Below are positions 24,061 to 33,080 of a stretch of 45,362 nt of DNA, piece by piece. Each line of letters opens with the position of its first letter. The first letter of the stretch is position 1. The position numbers and the translations under genes are program-made. The stretch is taken from the NCBI GenBank assembly GCA_021604765.1, contig BQJP01000021.1, forward strand, positions 1 to 45,362. The letters run 5' to 3'. This DNA comes from Thermodesulfobacteriota bacterium. Its GTDB lineage: Bacteria; Desulfobacterota_D; UBA1144; Nemesobacterales; UBA2774. A model generated the notes under the pieces. That model made no database searches. It had not been told where the DNA came from and worked only from the letters and a program-made list of their open reading frames with translations.

Positions 24061-25320
24061 ATGGCTCTTAGAACATTTTTTATAACAATAGCTTTATTTT
24101 TGGGTATCAGTATCACCTCATTTTCACAAATTAAATTACCCGACGTTACAGGACCTATTATTCAGAAAATTCCAGTATTTGTCCCTGAGCTATCTAGCTT
24201 AGGATCCGGCAATTCTCAGGGTAGAGAATTTGTCGAGGTATTGAGAAATGATCTAAACAACGCGGCACTCTTCGATGTAAGTACAGGTGGCGCTATAATA
24301 GGGGATCCAAGCAATATTAATTTCCAGAGTATATTTGACGCCGGGGCTGATTATATGATTGCAGGACAGTATCAAGCTGAAGGTGGTAAGACTAAATTCG
24401 CTGTTCAGCTTTATAATGTTAAAGAGGAAAGACCAATTTTAGGTAGAACCTATGTTGCGACTCCGGGGAAGATTAGAGAAGCTGCCCATAAGTTTGCAGA
24501 TCTTGCAATGAAACAGATTACAGGCAAGGAGGGTTTCTTCACATCAAAGATTGCTTTTGTATTAGGAGCCAAAAGTAAGAGAAATCTATTTATTATGGAT
24601 TACGACGGTTTTAATAAGAGACAGCTTACAAGGCATAGTTCTCTTTTGATGTCACCCGATTGTTCTCCTGACGGCAGACAAATTATTTTTAATTCTGATA
24701 AGGTCTGGGATCAGGATCTTTATGTAATTACCTTAGGTCAAAAGATTGCAGAAAAGAGGCTAACCAAGGCTTTTAAGCTTGAGCAGAGCCCCGAATGGTC
24801 TCCAAGTGGTAAACAGCTTGCATTTAGCGCCAATGGAGACATCTATGTCTCTGGTCTCAGCGGTAAGGGTGCAGTTAATTTAACTAGGTCAGGCTCTATT
24901 GACGTTTCTCCCACATGGTCTCCAGACGGAAGCAAGATCGCTTTTGTTTCTGACAGAAGCGGTAATCCTCAGATATATGTTATGAATTCAAGTGGTGGCG
25001 GGCTCAGGAAAATCACCTCAAGCGGTTATAACACAGACCCAGCATGGTCACCCAACGGTGCTGTGAACAAAATTGCATTTGTAAGAGTTGAAGGCGGAGC
25101 CAATATATACACAATCGATCCTAGCGGCGGCGGAGAGCAACGACTCACATTCGGCGGGGGCAGGAATGAAAACCCTGCTTGGTCGCCAGATGGATATTAT
25201 CTCGCATATAGCTCTTCCAAGGCAGGCGCAAAGGATATTTACCTTATGTATATGAATGGTGAAAACCAAGTGCGTCTTAGCCAGGGTGGTGGAAAGAGGT
25301 TTCCTACCTGGTGCAAGTGA
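24061..25320 (+). CDS. tolB: Tol-Pal system protein TolB
   Basis: TolB is the periplasmic beta-propeller that links Pal and the outer membrane to TolA during envelope constriction. The 419-residue product begins with a signal peptide (LRTFFITIALFLGISITSFS, cleavage near Gln). An N-terminal TolB_N domain (about 25-150) precedes WD40-like propeller blades, each with a Trp-Ser-Pro-(Asp/Ser)-Gly repeat (EWSPSGKQLAFSA, TWSPDGSKIAFVSDR, AWSPDGYYLAY). tolA, tolQR and pal are not adjacent in this window, although tolB and pal are usually neighbours. Confidence 0.94.
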   Translation: MALRTFFITIALFLGISITSFSQIKLPDVTGPIIQKIPVFVPELSSLGSGNSQGREFVEVLRNDLNNAALFDVSTGGAIIGDPSNINFQSIFDAGADYMIAGQYQAEGGKTKFAVQLYNVKEERPILGRTYVATPGKIREAAHKFADLAMKQITGKEGFFTSKIAFVLGAKSKRNLFIMDYDGFNKRQLTRHSSLLMSPDCSPDGRQIIFNSDKVWDQDLYVITLGQKIAEKRLTKAFKLEQSPEWSPSGKQLAFSANGDIYVSGLSGKGAVNLTRSGSIDVSPTWSPDGSKIAFVSDRSGNPQIYVMNSSGGGLRKITSSGYNTDPAWSPNGAVNKIAFVRVEGGANIYTIDPSGGGEQRLTFGGGRNENPAWSPDGYYLAYSSSKAGAKDIYLMYMNGENQVRLSQGGGKRFPTWCK

Positions 25321-25360
25321 TTTTAGATCAACTGCAGGTTACTGTCTGAGGTGTTAATAA

Positions 25361-25897
25361 GTGAGACTGTTTATCGGCGCATTGATACCCGAAGAAATCC
25401 GAAAGCAGCTATTAAACTATATAAATTCTCTCAAGTCTCATATTGATGGGGTTAAGTGGGAGAAATCTGATAAGCTTCACATCACTCTCAAATTCCTTGG
25501 TGATGTTGAAGATTCAAACTTGGATAATATCACTAATTTGCTCAAGCGATTGGTTGAAGAGTCTTCATCCTTTAAATTTAGAATTGCAGAATTTGGAGGT
25601 TTTCCGAATCTCAATAATCCAAAAGTATTATATATGGGTTTATCTGAGAACAGAGAGTTCTTAAAATTCCAAAAAAAGTTAGACCAAGGCCTTTGTGAAC
25701 TTGGTTTTGAAAAAGAACATCGCAGATTTATTCCTCACATAACTTTAGGTCGCGTTAAGAAAAAGATTAATATCATGAGCAGCCAGGCTACTACTCATAG
25801 TAGCTTTGAGATAGTAGACATAGGGCTTATTTGCAGTGAGCTAAGACCCAAAGGATCTGTATACACGCCCGTGAAAACTTATAAGCTGGAAAAATAA
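25361..25897 (+). CDS. thpR: RNA 2',3'-cyclic phosphodiesterase (2H family)
   Basis: This enzyme (formerly LigT) opens 2',3'-cyclic phosphates on RNA. The 178-residue product has two His-x-Thr motifs: His40-Ile-Thr42 (HITLKFLG) and His126-Ile-Thr128 (HITLGR). Other family features are the N-terminal RLFIGALIPEE and CSELRPKGSVYTPV near the end. Start is GTG; upstream is GAGGTG at 25349-25354. It lies 40 bases after tolB. Confidence 0.93.
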   Translation: MRLFIGALIPEEIRKQLLNYINSLKSHIDGVKWEKSDKLHITLKFLGDVEDSNLDNITNLLKRLVEESSSFKFRIAEFGGFPNLNNPKVLYMGLSENREFLKFQKKLDQGLCELGFEKEHRRFIPHITLGRVKKKINIMSSQATTHSSFEIVDIGLICSELRPKGSVYTPVKTYKLEK

Positions 25898-25925
25898 TTG
25901 CATACGAATTACTATTAATAAAGTT

Positions 25926-26534
25926 ATGGTTCACTTTGATTCTAAATATCAGAATAGAGTATCGGCTACTATTCTTATCTGGTATGTGCTTGCAATTCTT
26001 GCCGGAGGTTTGGGTTTGACGTCGCGTATGACTCCTCCCTTGCCTCAGATTGTTCTATTTGGATTAGTTGTTCTTTTGTTGTTGCTCTATTGGTTATCCC
26101 ACAACTTTAGAAAGTGGATTTTGTCTGTTAATATCAAATTACTGGTTTTAGTACATTTGACCCGATTCGTCGGATTTTACTTCCTGTATCTTTACTCCCA
26201 AGGTCTTCTCCCGTACGATTTTGCAGTTTTAGGTGGGTGGGGCGATATCATAGTGGCCAGTTGTGCTCTTTTAGTCATTTTGCTGACCCCTCTTGCTGGT
26301 AAAAACGGATGGGGAATATATTTTGTCTGGAATTTTATTGGACTAATTGATATCCTTTTTGTTGTTGCTACTGCTGCTAGGCTGGCAACTGTAGATCCAC
26401 AGAGCATGAGTGAATTGCTTAAGCTGCCATTAAGCCTGTTGCCTACCTTTTTAGTTCCAATAATAATTTTTACTCATATTATTATTTTTATTAGACTTAG
26501 AGTTTCAAGAAAGACCGGATATGGAAGTTTTTAA
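25926..26534 (+). CDS. Six-helix integral membrane protein of unknown function
   Basis: The 202-residue product is almost entirely hydrophobic with about six membrane helices. The most distinctive parts are LTRFVGFYFLYLYSQGLLPYDFAVLGGWGDI (about 78-109) and NFIGLIDILFVVATAARL. Related hypothetical proteins are common in diverse bacteria, but no function is recognised. Start is 28 bases after thpR with no clear Shine-Dalgarno, which suggests coupling to thpR or a short leader. Confidence 0.75.
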   Translation: MVHFDSKYQNRVSATILIWYVLAILAGGLGLTSRMTPPLPQIVLFGLVVLLLLLYWLSHNFRKWILSVNIKLLVLVHLTRFVGFYFLYLYSQGLLPYDFAVLGGWGDIIVASCALLVILLTPLAGKNGWGIYFVWNFIGLIDILFVVATAARLATVDPQSMSELLKLPLSLLPTFLVPIIIFTHIIIFIRLRVSRKTGYGSF

Positions 26535-26561
26535 TATCAAATTTTACGAGGGTACAGGTTA

Positions 26562-27260
26562 ATGACTGATAAAATTGGCTTTAAAGGGTTTAGTAATAAA
26601 ACATTGAAGTTCTTTAAAGATCTTGAAGAAAATAATACAAGACAATGGTTTGAAGAGAACAGAGTGATTTTTGAGAAGAACGTTATGGAACCTGCTCAAG
26701 AGTTTGTGATGGAAATGGGGGAGCGGCTTAAACCTCTATGTCCTAAGATTGTAGCAATTCCCAAAACAGATAAATCAATTTTCAGGATTTATAGAGACGT
26801 CAGGTTTAGCAAAGACAAAACGCCATACAAAACCCATCTTGGTATTTTCTTGTGGGAAGGTCCGAGAAAGAAGCTTGGTAATCCGGGATTTTATTTACAG
26901 CTCGATAAATCTCAGATTCTAATAGCGGGCGGTATTTATCAACTTCCAAATGAATTAGTCAAACCTTACCGTGATGCGGTGAGTGATTCCAAAAGAGGGA
27001 CAGAAGTTGCCAAAATATTAAAAAAGATAACCAAGAACTCGTCTTATAAACTAGGAGGGAGTCATTATAAAAGAGTTCCCAGGGGATATGATCCTGATAG
27101 TCCCAATGCGGAATTGCTTTTGCATAACGGGCTTTATCTATATTATGAGGGAGCAGTACCAAAAGAGGTCTATTCATCAGATTTCCTGGATTATGCGCTA
27201 GGTGTATTCAAAGATATAATGCCTTTGCACATCTGGATAAGGGATAATGTCTCAAATTGA
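26562..27260 (+). CDS. TIGR02453 / DUF2461 family protein
   Basis: The 232-residue product matches this uncharacterised family over its length: GFSNKTLKFFKDLEENNTRQWFEENR at the N terminus (with TRQWF as the hallmark), SIFRIYRDVRFSKDKTPYKTH in the centre and GGGIYQLP-like AGGIYQLPNELV after it. Family members occur in bacteria and fungi with no firm biochemical role. A GAGGG at 26549-26553 is the ribosome site. It ends one base before the convergent HxlR gene stop. Confidence 0.9.
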   Translation: MTDKIGFKGFSNKTLKFFKDLEENNTRQWFEENRVIFEKNVMEPAQEFVMEMGERLKPLCPKIVAIPKTDKSIFRIYRDVRFSKDKTPYKTHLGIFLWEGPRKKLGNPGFYLQLDKSQILIAGGIYQLPNELVKPYRDAVSDSKRGTEVAKILKKITKNSSYKLGGSHYKRVPRGYDPDSPNAELLLHNGLYLYYEGAVPKEVYSSDFLDYALGVFKDIMPLHIWIRDNVSN

Positions 27261-27261
27261 C

Positions 27262-27627
27262 TTAAGTATTCTTTTTGTCGTAACTTGTTCGGGATTTCTG
27301 AATTTTGTTGTTGTTCTTCGTTGTCCATTCCTCAAGTTCTTTAAATATCGGAATTAGTGTTTTGCCTAATTCAGTCATTGAATAGACTACTTTAGGGGGG
27401 ATCTGCAAATATTGTTTTCTGTCTATTATTCCATCCCTTTCTAATTCTCTCAACTGTTGGGTTAGCATTCTTTGACTTACATCAGGGATTAATCTCCGCA
27501 GTTCATTAAACCTTTTAGGTCCGAGATTAATAAAATATATGGCTTCCGGTTTCCACTTGCCCCCAAAAATATTTATTGATCTTGCAATAGGACAACTCTT
27601 GCCTTCATCTTCTGATTTCTTTGCCAA
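27262..27627 (-). CDS. HxlR-family winged-helix transcription regulator
   Basis: The 121-residue product is an HxlR (MarR-like) regulator: CPIARSINIFGGKWKPEAIYFINLG at the start, RFNELRRLIPDVSQRMLTQQLRELERDG (recognition helix), and YSMTELGKTLIPIFKELEEW at the end. Cys12 aligns with the redox-sensing cysteine of HypR/YodB-type members, so thiol stress sensing is possible. It diverges from a SnoaL/NTF2-like gene, and two operator-like inverted repeats lie in the shared 130-base region. Confidence 0.92.
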   Translation of the reverse strand: MAKKSEDEGKSCPIARSINIFGGKWKPEAIYFINLGPKRFNELRRLIPDVSQRMLTQQLRELERDGIIDRKQYLQIPPKVVYSMTELGKTLIPIFKELEEWTTKNNNKIQKSRTSYDKKNT

Positions 27628-27648
27628 GGTTTTATCTCCATAAAAAGT

Positions 27649-27709
27649 GTTAAGTATATAAAATATACTATATCACATTAAAGTACCTAATTGAAATTTT
27701 ATACTTAAC
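27649..27709. promoter_or_regulatory. Operators between the HxlR gene and the NTF2-like gene
   Basis: Two nested inverted repeats are present. AGTATAT (27653-27659) and ATATACT (27663-27669) flank AAA. A 10-bp pair GTTAAGTATA (27649-27658) and TATACTTAAC (27700-27709) is 41 bases apart. Half-sites of the same sequence in divergent promoters are typical of autoregulating HxlR proteins. Confidence 0.55.
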
Positions 27710-27757
27710 CATTAGAATTAAAAAGTGCTTTATAATCTATTTCCCTGGAGGTAAAAA

Positions 27758-28129
27758 ATGACAGATGATGAGAGAAAATCTATAGCGTCGGAGTATCTAA
27801 AAGCTCTAGATACAGGAAAAGAATTTTTCCACTTATTAGATGATGATGCAGAAGTATTCTTCCCGAACTGGGGTGTAGCTCGAGGCAAGCAAGAGTACAC
27901 AAACTTATTCTCTGACCTTGGAGCTTTAGTGGAGGATTTCAAGCACCATCATGCATATATAAATTGGATAATTCAGGGTGACATGATTGTTGCCGAAGGT
28001 TCAAGTGAGGGGAAGCTTAAGACCGGGGAAAGCTGGTCAGATAGTAAATGGTGCGATGTGTTTGAAATACGAGATGGAAAAATTAAAAGATTATATATTT
28101 ATCTTGATCCCGAATATTCAAGGTATTAA
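27758..28129 (+). CDS. SnoaL/NTF2-like fold protein
   Basis: The 123-residue protein has the cone-shaped NTF2 fold pattern: a helical N terminus, DDDAEVFFPNWGVARGKQEYTNL with the FPNWG turn, AHINW-like hydrophobic strands and DGKIKRLYIYLD at the end. NTF2-like proteins include enzymes and ligand binders; the substrate is not clear. A TGGAGG ribosome site precedes the ATG. It is divergent from HxlR and likely controlled by it. Confidence 0.85.
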   Translation: MTDDERKSIASEYLKALDTGKEFFHLLDDDAEVFFPNWGVARGKQEYTNLFSDLGALVEDFKHHHAYINWIIQGDMIVAEGSSEGKLKTGESWSDSKWCDVFEIRDGKIKRLYIYLDPEYSRY

Positions 28130-28206
28130 CAAAGATTTAACATCAAAAAGTTAAAATATTAGCTAGACTCAGATTAAACCATAAGTTAAGAGAGGGATAT
28201 TGAATT

Positions 28207-29154
28207 ATGAATGAGAAAGTTGCAAATCAAAATTTATCTTCTTCAGATTTATTTCCACCTTTACCGATTGAGGAGTGGGAAGATACCAAAAACACACTTC
28301 ACTTATTTTTCCAGATAGTTGGAAAGATTCGACTCACTTTATTTCCAAAAATGAATCATTGGTGGCATGTTACTTTATACCTTTCTCCAAGAGGAATGAC
28401 CACTAGACCTATTCCGTACAAAGACATGATATTTGAGATTGAATTCGATTTTATCAAACACCAATTATTTATTACTACTAGCAGGGGACAAGATAAGTCT
28501 TTTAGTCTTGAAGGAATTTCAGTGTCAGAATTCTATGACAAAATATTTTCTTTACTTCATGAGCTGGGTGTTGATGTGAATATTAGACCTGCTCCATACG
28601 ATGTTCCTTTTAGTGAACAACCTTTTAAATCTGATAATAAACACTCATCCTATGACAGAGAATATGTGAACAGGTACTGGCGTATATTGGTACAGGTGAA
28701 TTCGGTCTTTGAAGAATTTAGGGCCAAATTTATAGGAAAAAGTACACCAGTACATCTTTACTGGCATCATGCTGACTTGGCAGTTACCAGATTTTCAGGA
28801 AATAAAGCTCCAGCTATGCAAGGTGGTACTAATGCAGATAAAGAGGCATATTCTCATGAAGTAATAAGTTTTGGATTCTGGGCAGGGGACGAGAATGTTA
28901 GAGCACCAGCATTTTATTCCTACACATACCCTGAACCAGAAGGACTGGCAGAAGAGCCTCTTTCTCCAAAAGAAGCCATGTGGAATACCGATAATGGAGC
29001 TATGGCAGTGTTAATGTATGATGATCTAAGAAATTATGAATCACCTAGAGAGGCTCTAATGGATTATTTGGAAAGCGCTTATCTTGCAGGGGCCAAAAGA
29101 GCAAATTGGAACTTAGATGAATTTGATCTTAGATCCAATATCTCAAAATATTAA
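28207..29154 (+). CDS. DUF5996 family protein
   Basis: The 315-residue product matches DUF5996: LPIEEWEDTKNTLHLFFQIVGKIRL, the MNHWWHVTLYLSPRGMTTRPIPY segment (about 52-74), PVHLYWHHADLAVTRFSG and GFWAGDENVRAPAFYSYTYPEP. The function of the family is unknown, but the His/Trp-rich motifs suggest a metal or ligand site. A GAGAGGG ribosome site is present. It is 77 bases downstream of the NTF2-like gene and could be co-transcribed. Confidence 0.9.
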   Translation: MNEKVANQNLSSSDLFPPLPIEEWEDTKNTLHLFFQIVGKIRLTLFPKMNHWWHVTLYLSPRGMTTRPIPYKDMIFEIEFDFIKHQLFITTSRGQDKSFSLEGISVSEFYDKIFSLLHELGVDVNIRPAPYDVPFSEQPFKSDNKHSSYDREYVNRYWRILVQVNSVFEEFRAKFIGKSTPVHLYWHHADLAVTRFSGNKAPAMQGGTNADKEAYSHEVISFGFWAGDENVRAPAFYSYTYPEPEGLAEEPLSPKEAMWNTDNGAMAVLMYDDLRNYESPREALMDYLESAYLAGAKRANWNLDEFDLRSNISKY

Positions 29155-29212
29155 ATAACGCTTATTATTTCTCAGTTATTAGTTAGTCTTAAATAATAAA
29201 GGAGCAAGTTTT

Positions 29213-29857
29213 ATGCCTGGTGACAAAAGTAAGAATGTGACTATAGATATATTGGAAGATGGACCGTTGATTGTTAAGGGTATTAGAAGCTTAACGAACT
29301 CCAAAGGGGAAGAAGTAGAAACTGAGAAGGTGACTGCTCTATGCAGATGCGGGTATTCCTCTAATAAGCCCTACTGTGATGGGACTCATAAAAAAGTTGG
29401 CTTTTCAGGAAAAAGAGAAATTGATAAACCAATAAATAAAGAAAGAGAGTACGCCGGAGAGGATATAGCAGTTTACGATAACCGCGTAATTTGCTCACAT
29501 GCTGCAGAGTGTGTTAAGAATCTACCCAATGTATTCCGCCTAGGAGAGCGTCCTTGGATTACGCCTGATAATGCGAGCGTGGAAGAAGTTATATCTGTAG
29601 TTAAGAAATGTCCTTCAGGAGCATTGAGTTATTCTGTAAATGGTACACATCAAAGAGACTTTGAACAAGACCCCGAAATCATAATAACGAAAAACGGACC
29701 TTATAATGTGACGGGTAGCATAGAGATTAAAGTTGAAGATGAGTTGCAGCCGCCTTCTAAAGAGCACTATGTGCTTTGCCGCTGCGGAGCTTCTAAAAAT
29801 AAACCTTATTGTGATGGTTCACATGCTGATGCTGGTTTTAAAGACGAAGATAATTGA
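29213..29857 (+). CDS. CDGSH / divergent ferredoxin / CDGSH triple iron-sulfur protein
   Basis: The 214-residue product has three candidate cluster sites. A CDGSH domain has Cys44, Cys46, Cys55 and His59 (2Fe-2S, three-Cys one-His). A Fer4_19-type mono-cluster domain follows with Cys94, Cys100 and Cys133 (CPSGAL). A second CDGSH domain has Cys189, Cys191, Cys200 and His204. CDGSH proteins are redox or cluster-transfer proteins. The order of domains is a known architecture. A strong AAAGGAG site precedes the ATG. Confidence 0.92.
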   Translation: MPGDKSKNVTIDILEDGPLIVKGIRSLTNSKGEEVETEKVTALCRCGYSSNKPYCDGTHKKVGFSGKREIDKPINKEREYAGEDIAVYDNRVICSHAAECVKNLPNVFRLGERPWITPDNASVEEVISVVKKCPSGALSYSVNGTHQRDFEQDPEIIITKNGPYNVTGSIEIKVEDELQPPSKEHYVLCRCGASKNKPYCDGSHADAGFKDEDN

Positions 29858-30046
29858 TTTAACCTAGATACTTCTGAACTAAAATTCTTTACTGCAGTCA
29901 TTAATAATATCTTCAATCAGTAGTTGATTTTTCTTTTGAATCTTAAGCACCTGTTTTTCCAACTAAATTATTGTCACTTAATATTAAAATCTGATATTGT
30001 TGTATGGTTTATAATTACACATCCAATACATCCATAGGAGTTATAA

Positions 30047-30712
30047 ATGATTGATCTTTATACATCTACAACACCAAATGGCAGGAAGGCTTCTATTATG
30101 CTTGAAGAGGTTGGGCTTCCTTATACAGTAAAGCACTTAAAACTGGGCAAAATGGAGCAAAAAGAAGACTGGTATATGGAATTAAATCCAAACGGTCGCA
30201 TACCAACCATTGTAGATCATGATCAAGATGGTTTCGCAGTATTTGAGTCAGGCGCAATTTTAATTTACCTTGCAGAAAAGACAGGGAAGTTCATGCCTTC
30301 AGATATAAAAGGCCGCTCAACAGTCATTCAGTGGTTAATGTTTCAAAAAGCTGGAATTGGCCCAATGCAGGGCCAAGCAAATGTTTTTTACAGATATACC
30401 CCTGAGAAGATTCAGTACGCAATAGATCGTTATCAAAAAGAAACCAGAAGACTTTATGAAGTGCTCGATAAGAGATTGAAAGATAATGAATACTTGGCTG
30501 GAGATCAGTACTCGATAGCTGATATCGCCACATATCCGTGGGTACATGTTCATGATTGGGCTGGGATAGAAGTCCACGACTTGGATCACCTAAGAAGGTG
30601 GAAAGAGACTGTTGGCGAGAGACCAGCCGTTAAGCGTGGCATGGATGTTCCTAGACCACCAGTTATGGACGAGAAGGCTGCGGAAAGAGGGGCACAACTT
30701 TTAATTAAATAA
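30047..30712 (+). CDS. Glutathione S-transferase, Nu-like (YfcG type)
   Basis: The 221-residue product has an N-terminal thioredoxin-fold domain ([23 protein letters not shown], the [11 protein letters not shown] loop with cis-Pro, and the glutathione-binding ESGAI at about 68-72) and a helical C-terminal domain. The Thr-Pro-Asn-Gly start of helix 1 is typical of YfcG/Nu-class enzymes, which act as disulfide reductases. TAGGAG precedes the ATG. It is followed 35 bases later by a disulfide oxidoreductase gene, a plausible partner. Confidence 0.9.
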   Translation: MIDLYTSTTPNGRKASIMLEEVGLPYTVKHLKLGKMEQKEDWYMELNPNGRIPTIVDHDQDGFAVFESGAILIYLAEKTGKFMPSDIKGRSTVIQWLMFQKAGIGPMQGQANVFYRYTPEKIQYAIDRYQKETRRLYEVLDKRLKDNEYLAGDQYSIADIATYPWVHVHDWAGIEVHDLDHLRRWKETVGERPAVKRGMDVPRPPVMDEKAAERGAQLLIK

Positions 30713-30747
30713 CCTTTTTGGTAGTTTAAAGTTATAAGGAGAAGGCA

Positions 30748-32193
30748 TTGAAAGAAATTAAAGTTGATGTTGCGGTAATTGGCAGTGGAACCGCTGGGAT
30801 GGTCGCATACAGAAAAGCAAAGGAAAATGCCGAGGATGTAGTTCTAATAGAAGGCGGGGATTACGGCACTACTTGCGCAAGAGTAGGATGTATGCCGAGC
30901 AAACTTCTGATTTCTGCTGCGGAAGCTGCTCATGCAATTGAGGAAGCCCCGGGTTTTGGAATTTCTCCTAAAGGCGAAACAATCATAGACGGCGTAAAAG
31001 TTATGGAAAGGGTCAGGAGTGAGAGAGACCGTTTTGTAGGTTTTGTATTAGATACGGTTGATGCTATTCCTTCAGAAAACAAGATCACAGGTTACGCTCG
31101 TTTTGTAGATGATCAGACCCTACAAGTTGACGATCATACTAAAATAGAGGCCGCTTCAATAGTGATAGCAACTGGGTCATCACCAGCTATCCTTCCTATG
31201 TTTGAGCCGGCAGGTGATAGGTTAATTGTAAATGACGATGTTTTTTATTGGCAGGACCTGCCTGAATCCGTAGTCATATTTGGAGCAGGAATAATTGGGC
31301 TTGAAATTGGACAAGCACTTCATCGTCTTGGAGTAAGAACAAAAATATTGAGCAAATTCGGATTAGTGGGACCTTTGAATCATCCGGAAATTATTGAGTA
31401 TGCAGATAAAACTTTTCAAGATGAGTTTTATATTGATACAGATGCTGATACTTTAGATGTTAAAAAAGTTGGAGATCAGGTTGTAATCACTTATAAAAAC
31501 TTAGACGGGGATGAGGTCAGCGAAAACTTTGATTACTTACTCGCGGCAACCGGAAGAACCCCTAATGTTAAAAATCTAGGTCTGGAGAATACTAGTTTGG
31601 AACTAGATAAAAGAGGCATCCCCATCTTTGACAGATATACTCTTCAGTGTGGTAGTAGTTCTATCTTTATAACAGGTGATGCTAACAATGATGTTCCATT
31701 GTTACATGAAGCTGCGGATGAGGGTCGAATAGCTGGCGAGAATGCTGGAACATTCCCTGAAGTACATGCAGGTCAGAGGACAAGCCCGATAACTGTTGTA
31801 TTCACTGATCCTCAAATTGCTCTTGTAGGCAGTAGCTACAATCAATTAAAAGAAACTCCAAATAAATGTTTTGTAACAGGGAAAGTATCTTTTGAAAACC
31901 AGGGCCGAAGCCGAGTCATGCTTAAAAACAAAGGCATGCTCTATATATATGCAGAGTATGGATCAGGAATATTCCTGGGTGCAGAGATGTTTGGTCCACG
32001 TGCTGAGCACATTGCACATCTGCTTGCCTGGGCGCACCAGAAGAGAATGTGTATTCCCGAGATGTTGCAAATGCCTTTTTATCATCCAGTTATAGAGGAA
32101 GGGGTTAGGACGGCGCTGAGAGATGCAAATGAAAAACTCCACATAGGACCGGGGCTCGATGAGACGAGCATAGAATGTGGACCTGGGATTTAA
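30748..32193 (+). CDS. Dihydrolipoyl dehydrogenase-like flavin disulfide oxidoreductase
   Basis: A 481-residue FAD/NAD pyridine-nucleotide disulfide reductase. The N-terminal FAD site is GSGTAG (12-17), the redox-active disulfide is Cys43-x4-Cys48 (CARVGC), the NAD site is GAGIIGLEIG (about 178-187), and the dimerisation-domain active-site pair HP..E appears as YHPVIEEG. Length and C terminus fit the orphan Lpd3-like branch. No acyltransferase subunit lies nearby, so assignment to a 2-oxo acid dehydrogenase complex is unsupported. Start is TTG with AAGGAGAAGG upstream; an ApbE-independent redox role with the GST is inference. Confidence 0.88.
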   Translation: MKEIKVDVAVIGSGTAGMVAYRKAKENAEDVVLIEGGDYGTTCARVGCMPSKLLISAAEAAHAIEEAPGFGISPKGETIIDGVKVMERVRSERDRFVGFVLDTVDAIPSENKITGYARFVDDQTLQVDDHTKIEAASIVIATGSSPAILPMFEPAGDRLIVNDDVFYWQDLPESVVIFGAGIIGLEIGQALHRLGVRTKILSKFGLVGPLNHPEIIEYADKTFQDEFYIDTDADTLDVKKVGDQVVITYKNLDGDEVSENFDYLLAATGRTPNVKNLGLENTSLELDKRGIPIFDRYTLQCGSSSIFITGDANNDVPLLHEAADEGRIAGENAGTFPEVHAGQRTSPITVVFTDPQIALVGSSYNQLKETPNKCFVTGKVSFENQGRSRVMLKNKGMLYIYAEYGSGIFLGAEMFGPRAEHIAHLLAWAHQKRMCIPEMLQMPFYHPVIEEGVRTALRDANEKLHIGPGLDETSIECGPGI

Positions 32194-32261
32194 TTTGTTT
32201 TCGTGAACTAAAATAATTAAACTTCTATAAGCTGTAGATCGTTTTTAAAGGAGACAGGGTT

Positions 32262-33023
32262 ATGAGACTAGAGGGTAAGACAGCACTAATAACAGGTGGT
32301 GGGGATGGAATCGGGCGCGCAACAGCTCATCTTTTCTGTGAAGAAGGCGCAAAAGTTGGAATAATGGGCAGGACCGAAGCTAGACTACATGATACAGTTG
32401 AAGAAGCTAATGGCCCAGGAGAGATCACTGCCTATCAGGGAGACGTTTCAAACGAGCAGGATGTAAAAAGAGTGGTAAACGAATTTTATAATAAACACGG
32501 AAGAATAGATATTTTATTTAACAATGCAGGGATTTATGAAGCTGGAACTGTTGTCACAACTTCTATGGACGTTTGGGACCGAACAATGGGCATAAACGTT
32601 AAAGGTGTTTTTTTAGTTAGTAAATATGTAGTTCCTTTAATGGCCAAACATGGTGGTGGAGCTATAATAAATAACTCCTCTGTTCTTGGCATAGTCGGAA
32701 TGGAAGATTGCGTTGCCTATAATGCCTCTAAAGGTGCTGTTAGACAGATTACTAAAAGTATGGCACTGGATCATGCAAGTGAAAATATCAGAGTGAATTC
32801 GGTATGTCCTGGGTATATAAAAACTAAAATGGACCCTGAGTTTATGGGCAATCCCCCAGATGCCGATGAGCAGTTAGATAAAATTGCAGCCGATATGATA
32901 CCCCTTGTTAGACGAGCAGAAGCAGTTGAAGTAGGGCATGCTGTCTTGTATCTAGCGAGCGATGACGCCAGATATGTGACAGGCTCCGATTTGGTAATCG
33001 ATGGTGGTTGGACAACTCTTTAA
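32262..33023 (+). CDS. Classical short-chain dehydrogenase/reductase
   Basis: The 253-residue product has the NAD(P) motif TGGGDGIG (11-18), NNAG (87-90), and the catalytic tetrad Asn112, Ser140, Tyr153 and Lys157 (YNASK). The GG between TG and the last G in the NAD loop is standard. Substrate is unknown; 3-oxoacyl-ACP reductase and glucose-dehydrogenase-like labels would be guesses. AAAGGAG precedes the ATG, 68 bases after the disulfide reductase. Confidence 0.9.
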   Translation: MRLEGKTALITGGGDGIGRATAHLFCEEGAKVGIMGRTEARLHDTVEEANGPGEITAYQGDVSNEQDVKRVVNEFYNKHGRIDILFNNAGIYEAGTVVTTSMDVWDRTMGINVKGVFLVSKYVVPLMAKHGGGAIINNSSVLGIVGMEDCVAYNASKGAVRQITKSMALDHASENIRVNSVCPGYIKTKMDPEFMGNPPDADEQLDKIAADMIPLVRRAEAVEVGHAVLYLASDDARYVTGSDLVIDGGWTTL

Positions 33024-33080
33024 TTAAACCTGTGCTACACTTATTCCCATATTAATTTTAATTCTGAACAAGGATAGTTT

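Noticed and set aside
30748-32193. Assignment as lpdA (E3 of pyruvate dehydrogenase)
   Set aside because: No E1 or E2 genes are nearby, and the gene lies next to a GST, so a specific symbol would be unsupported.
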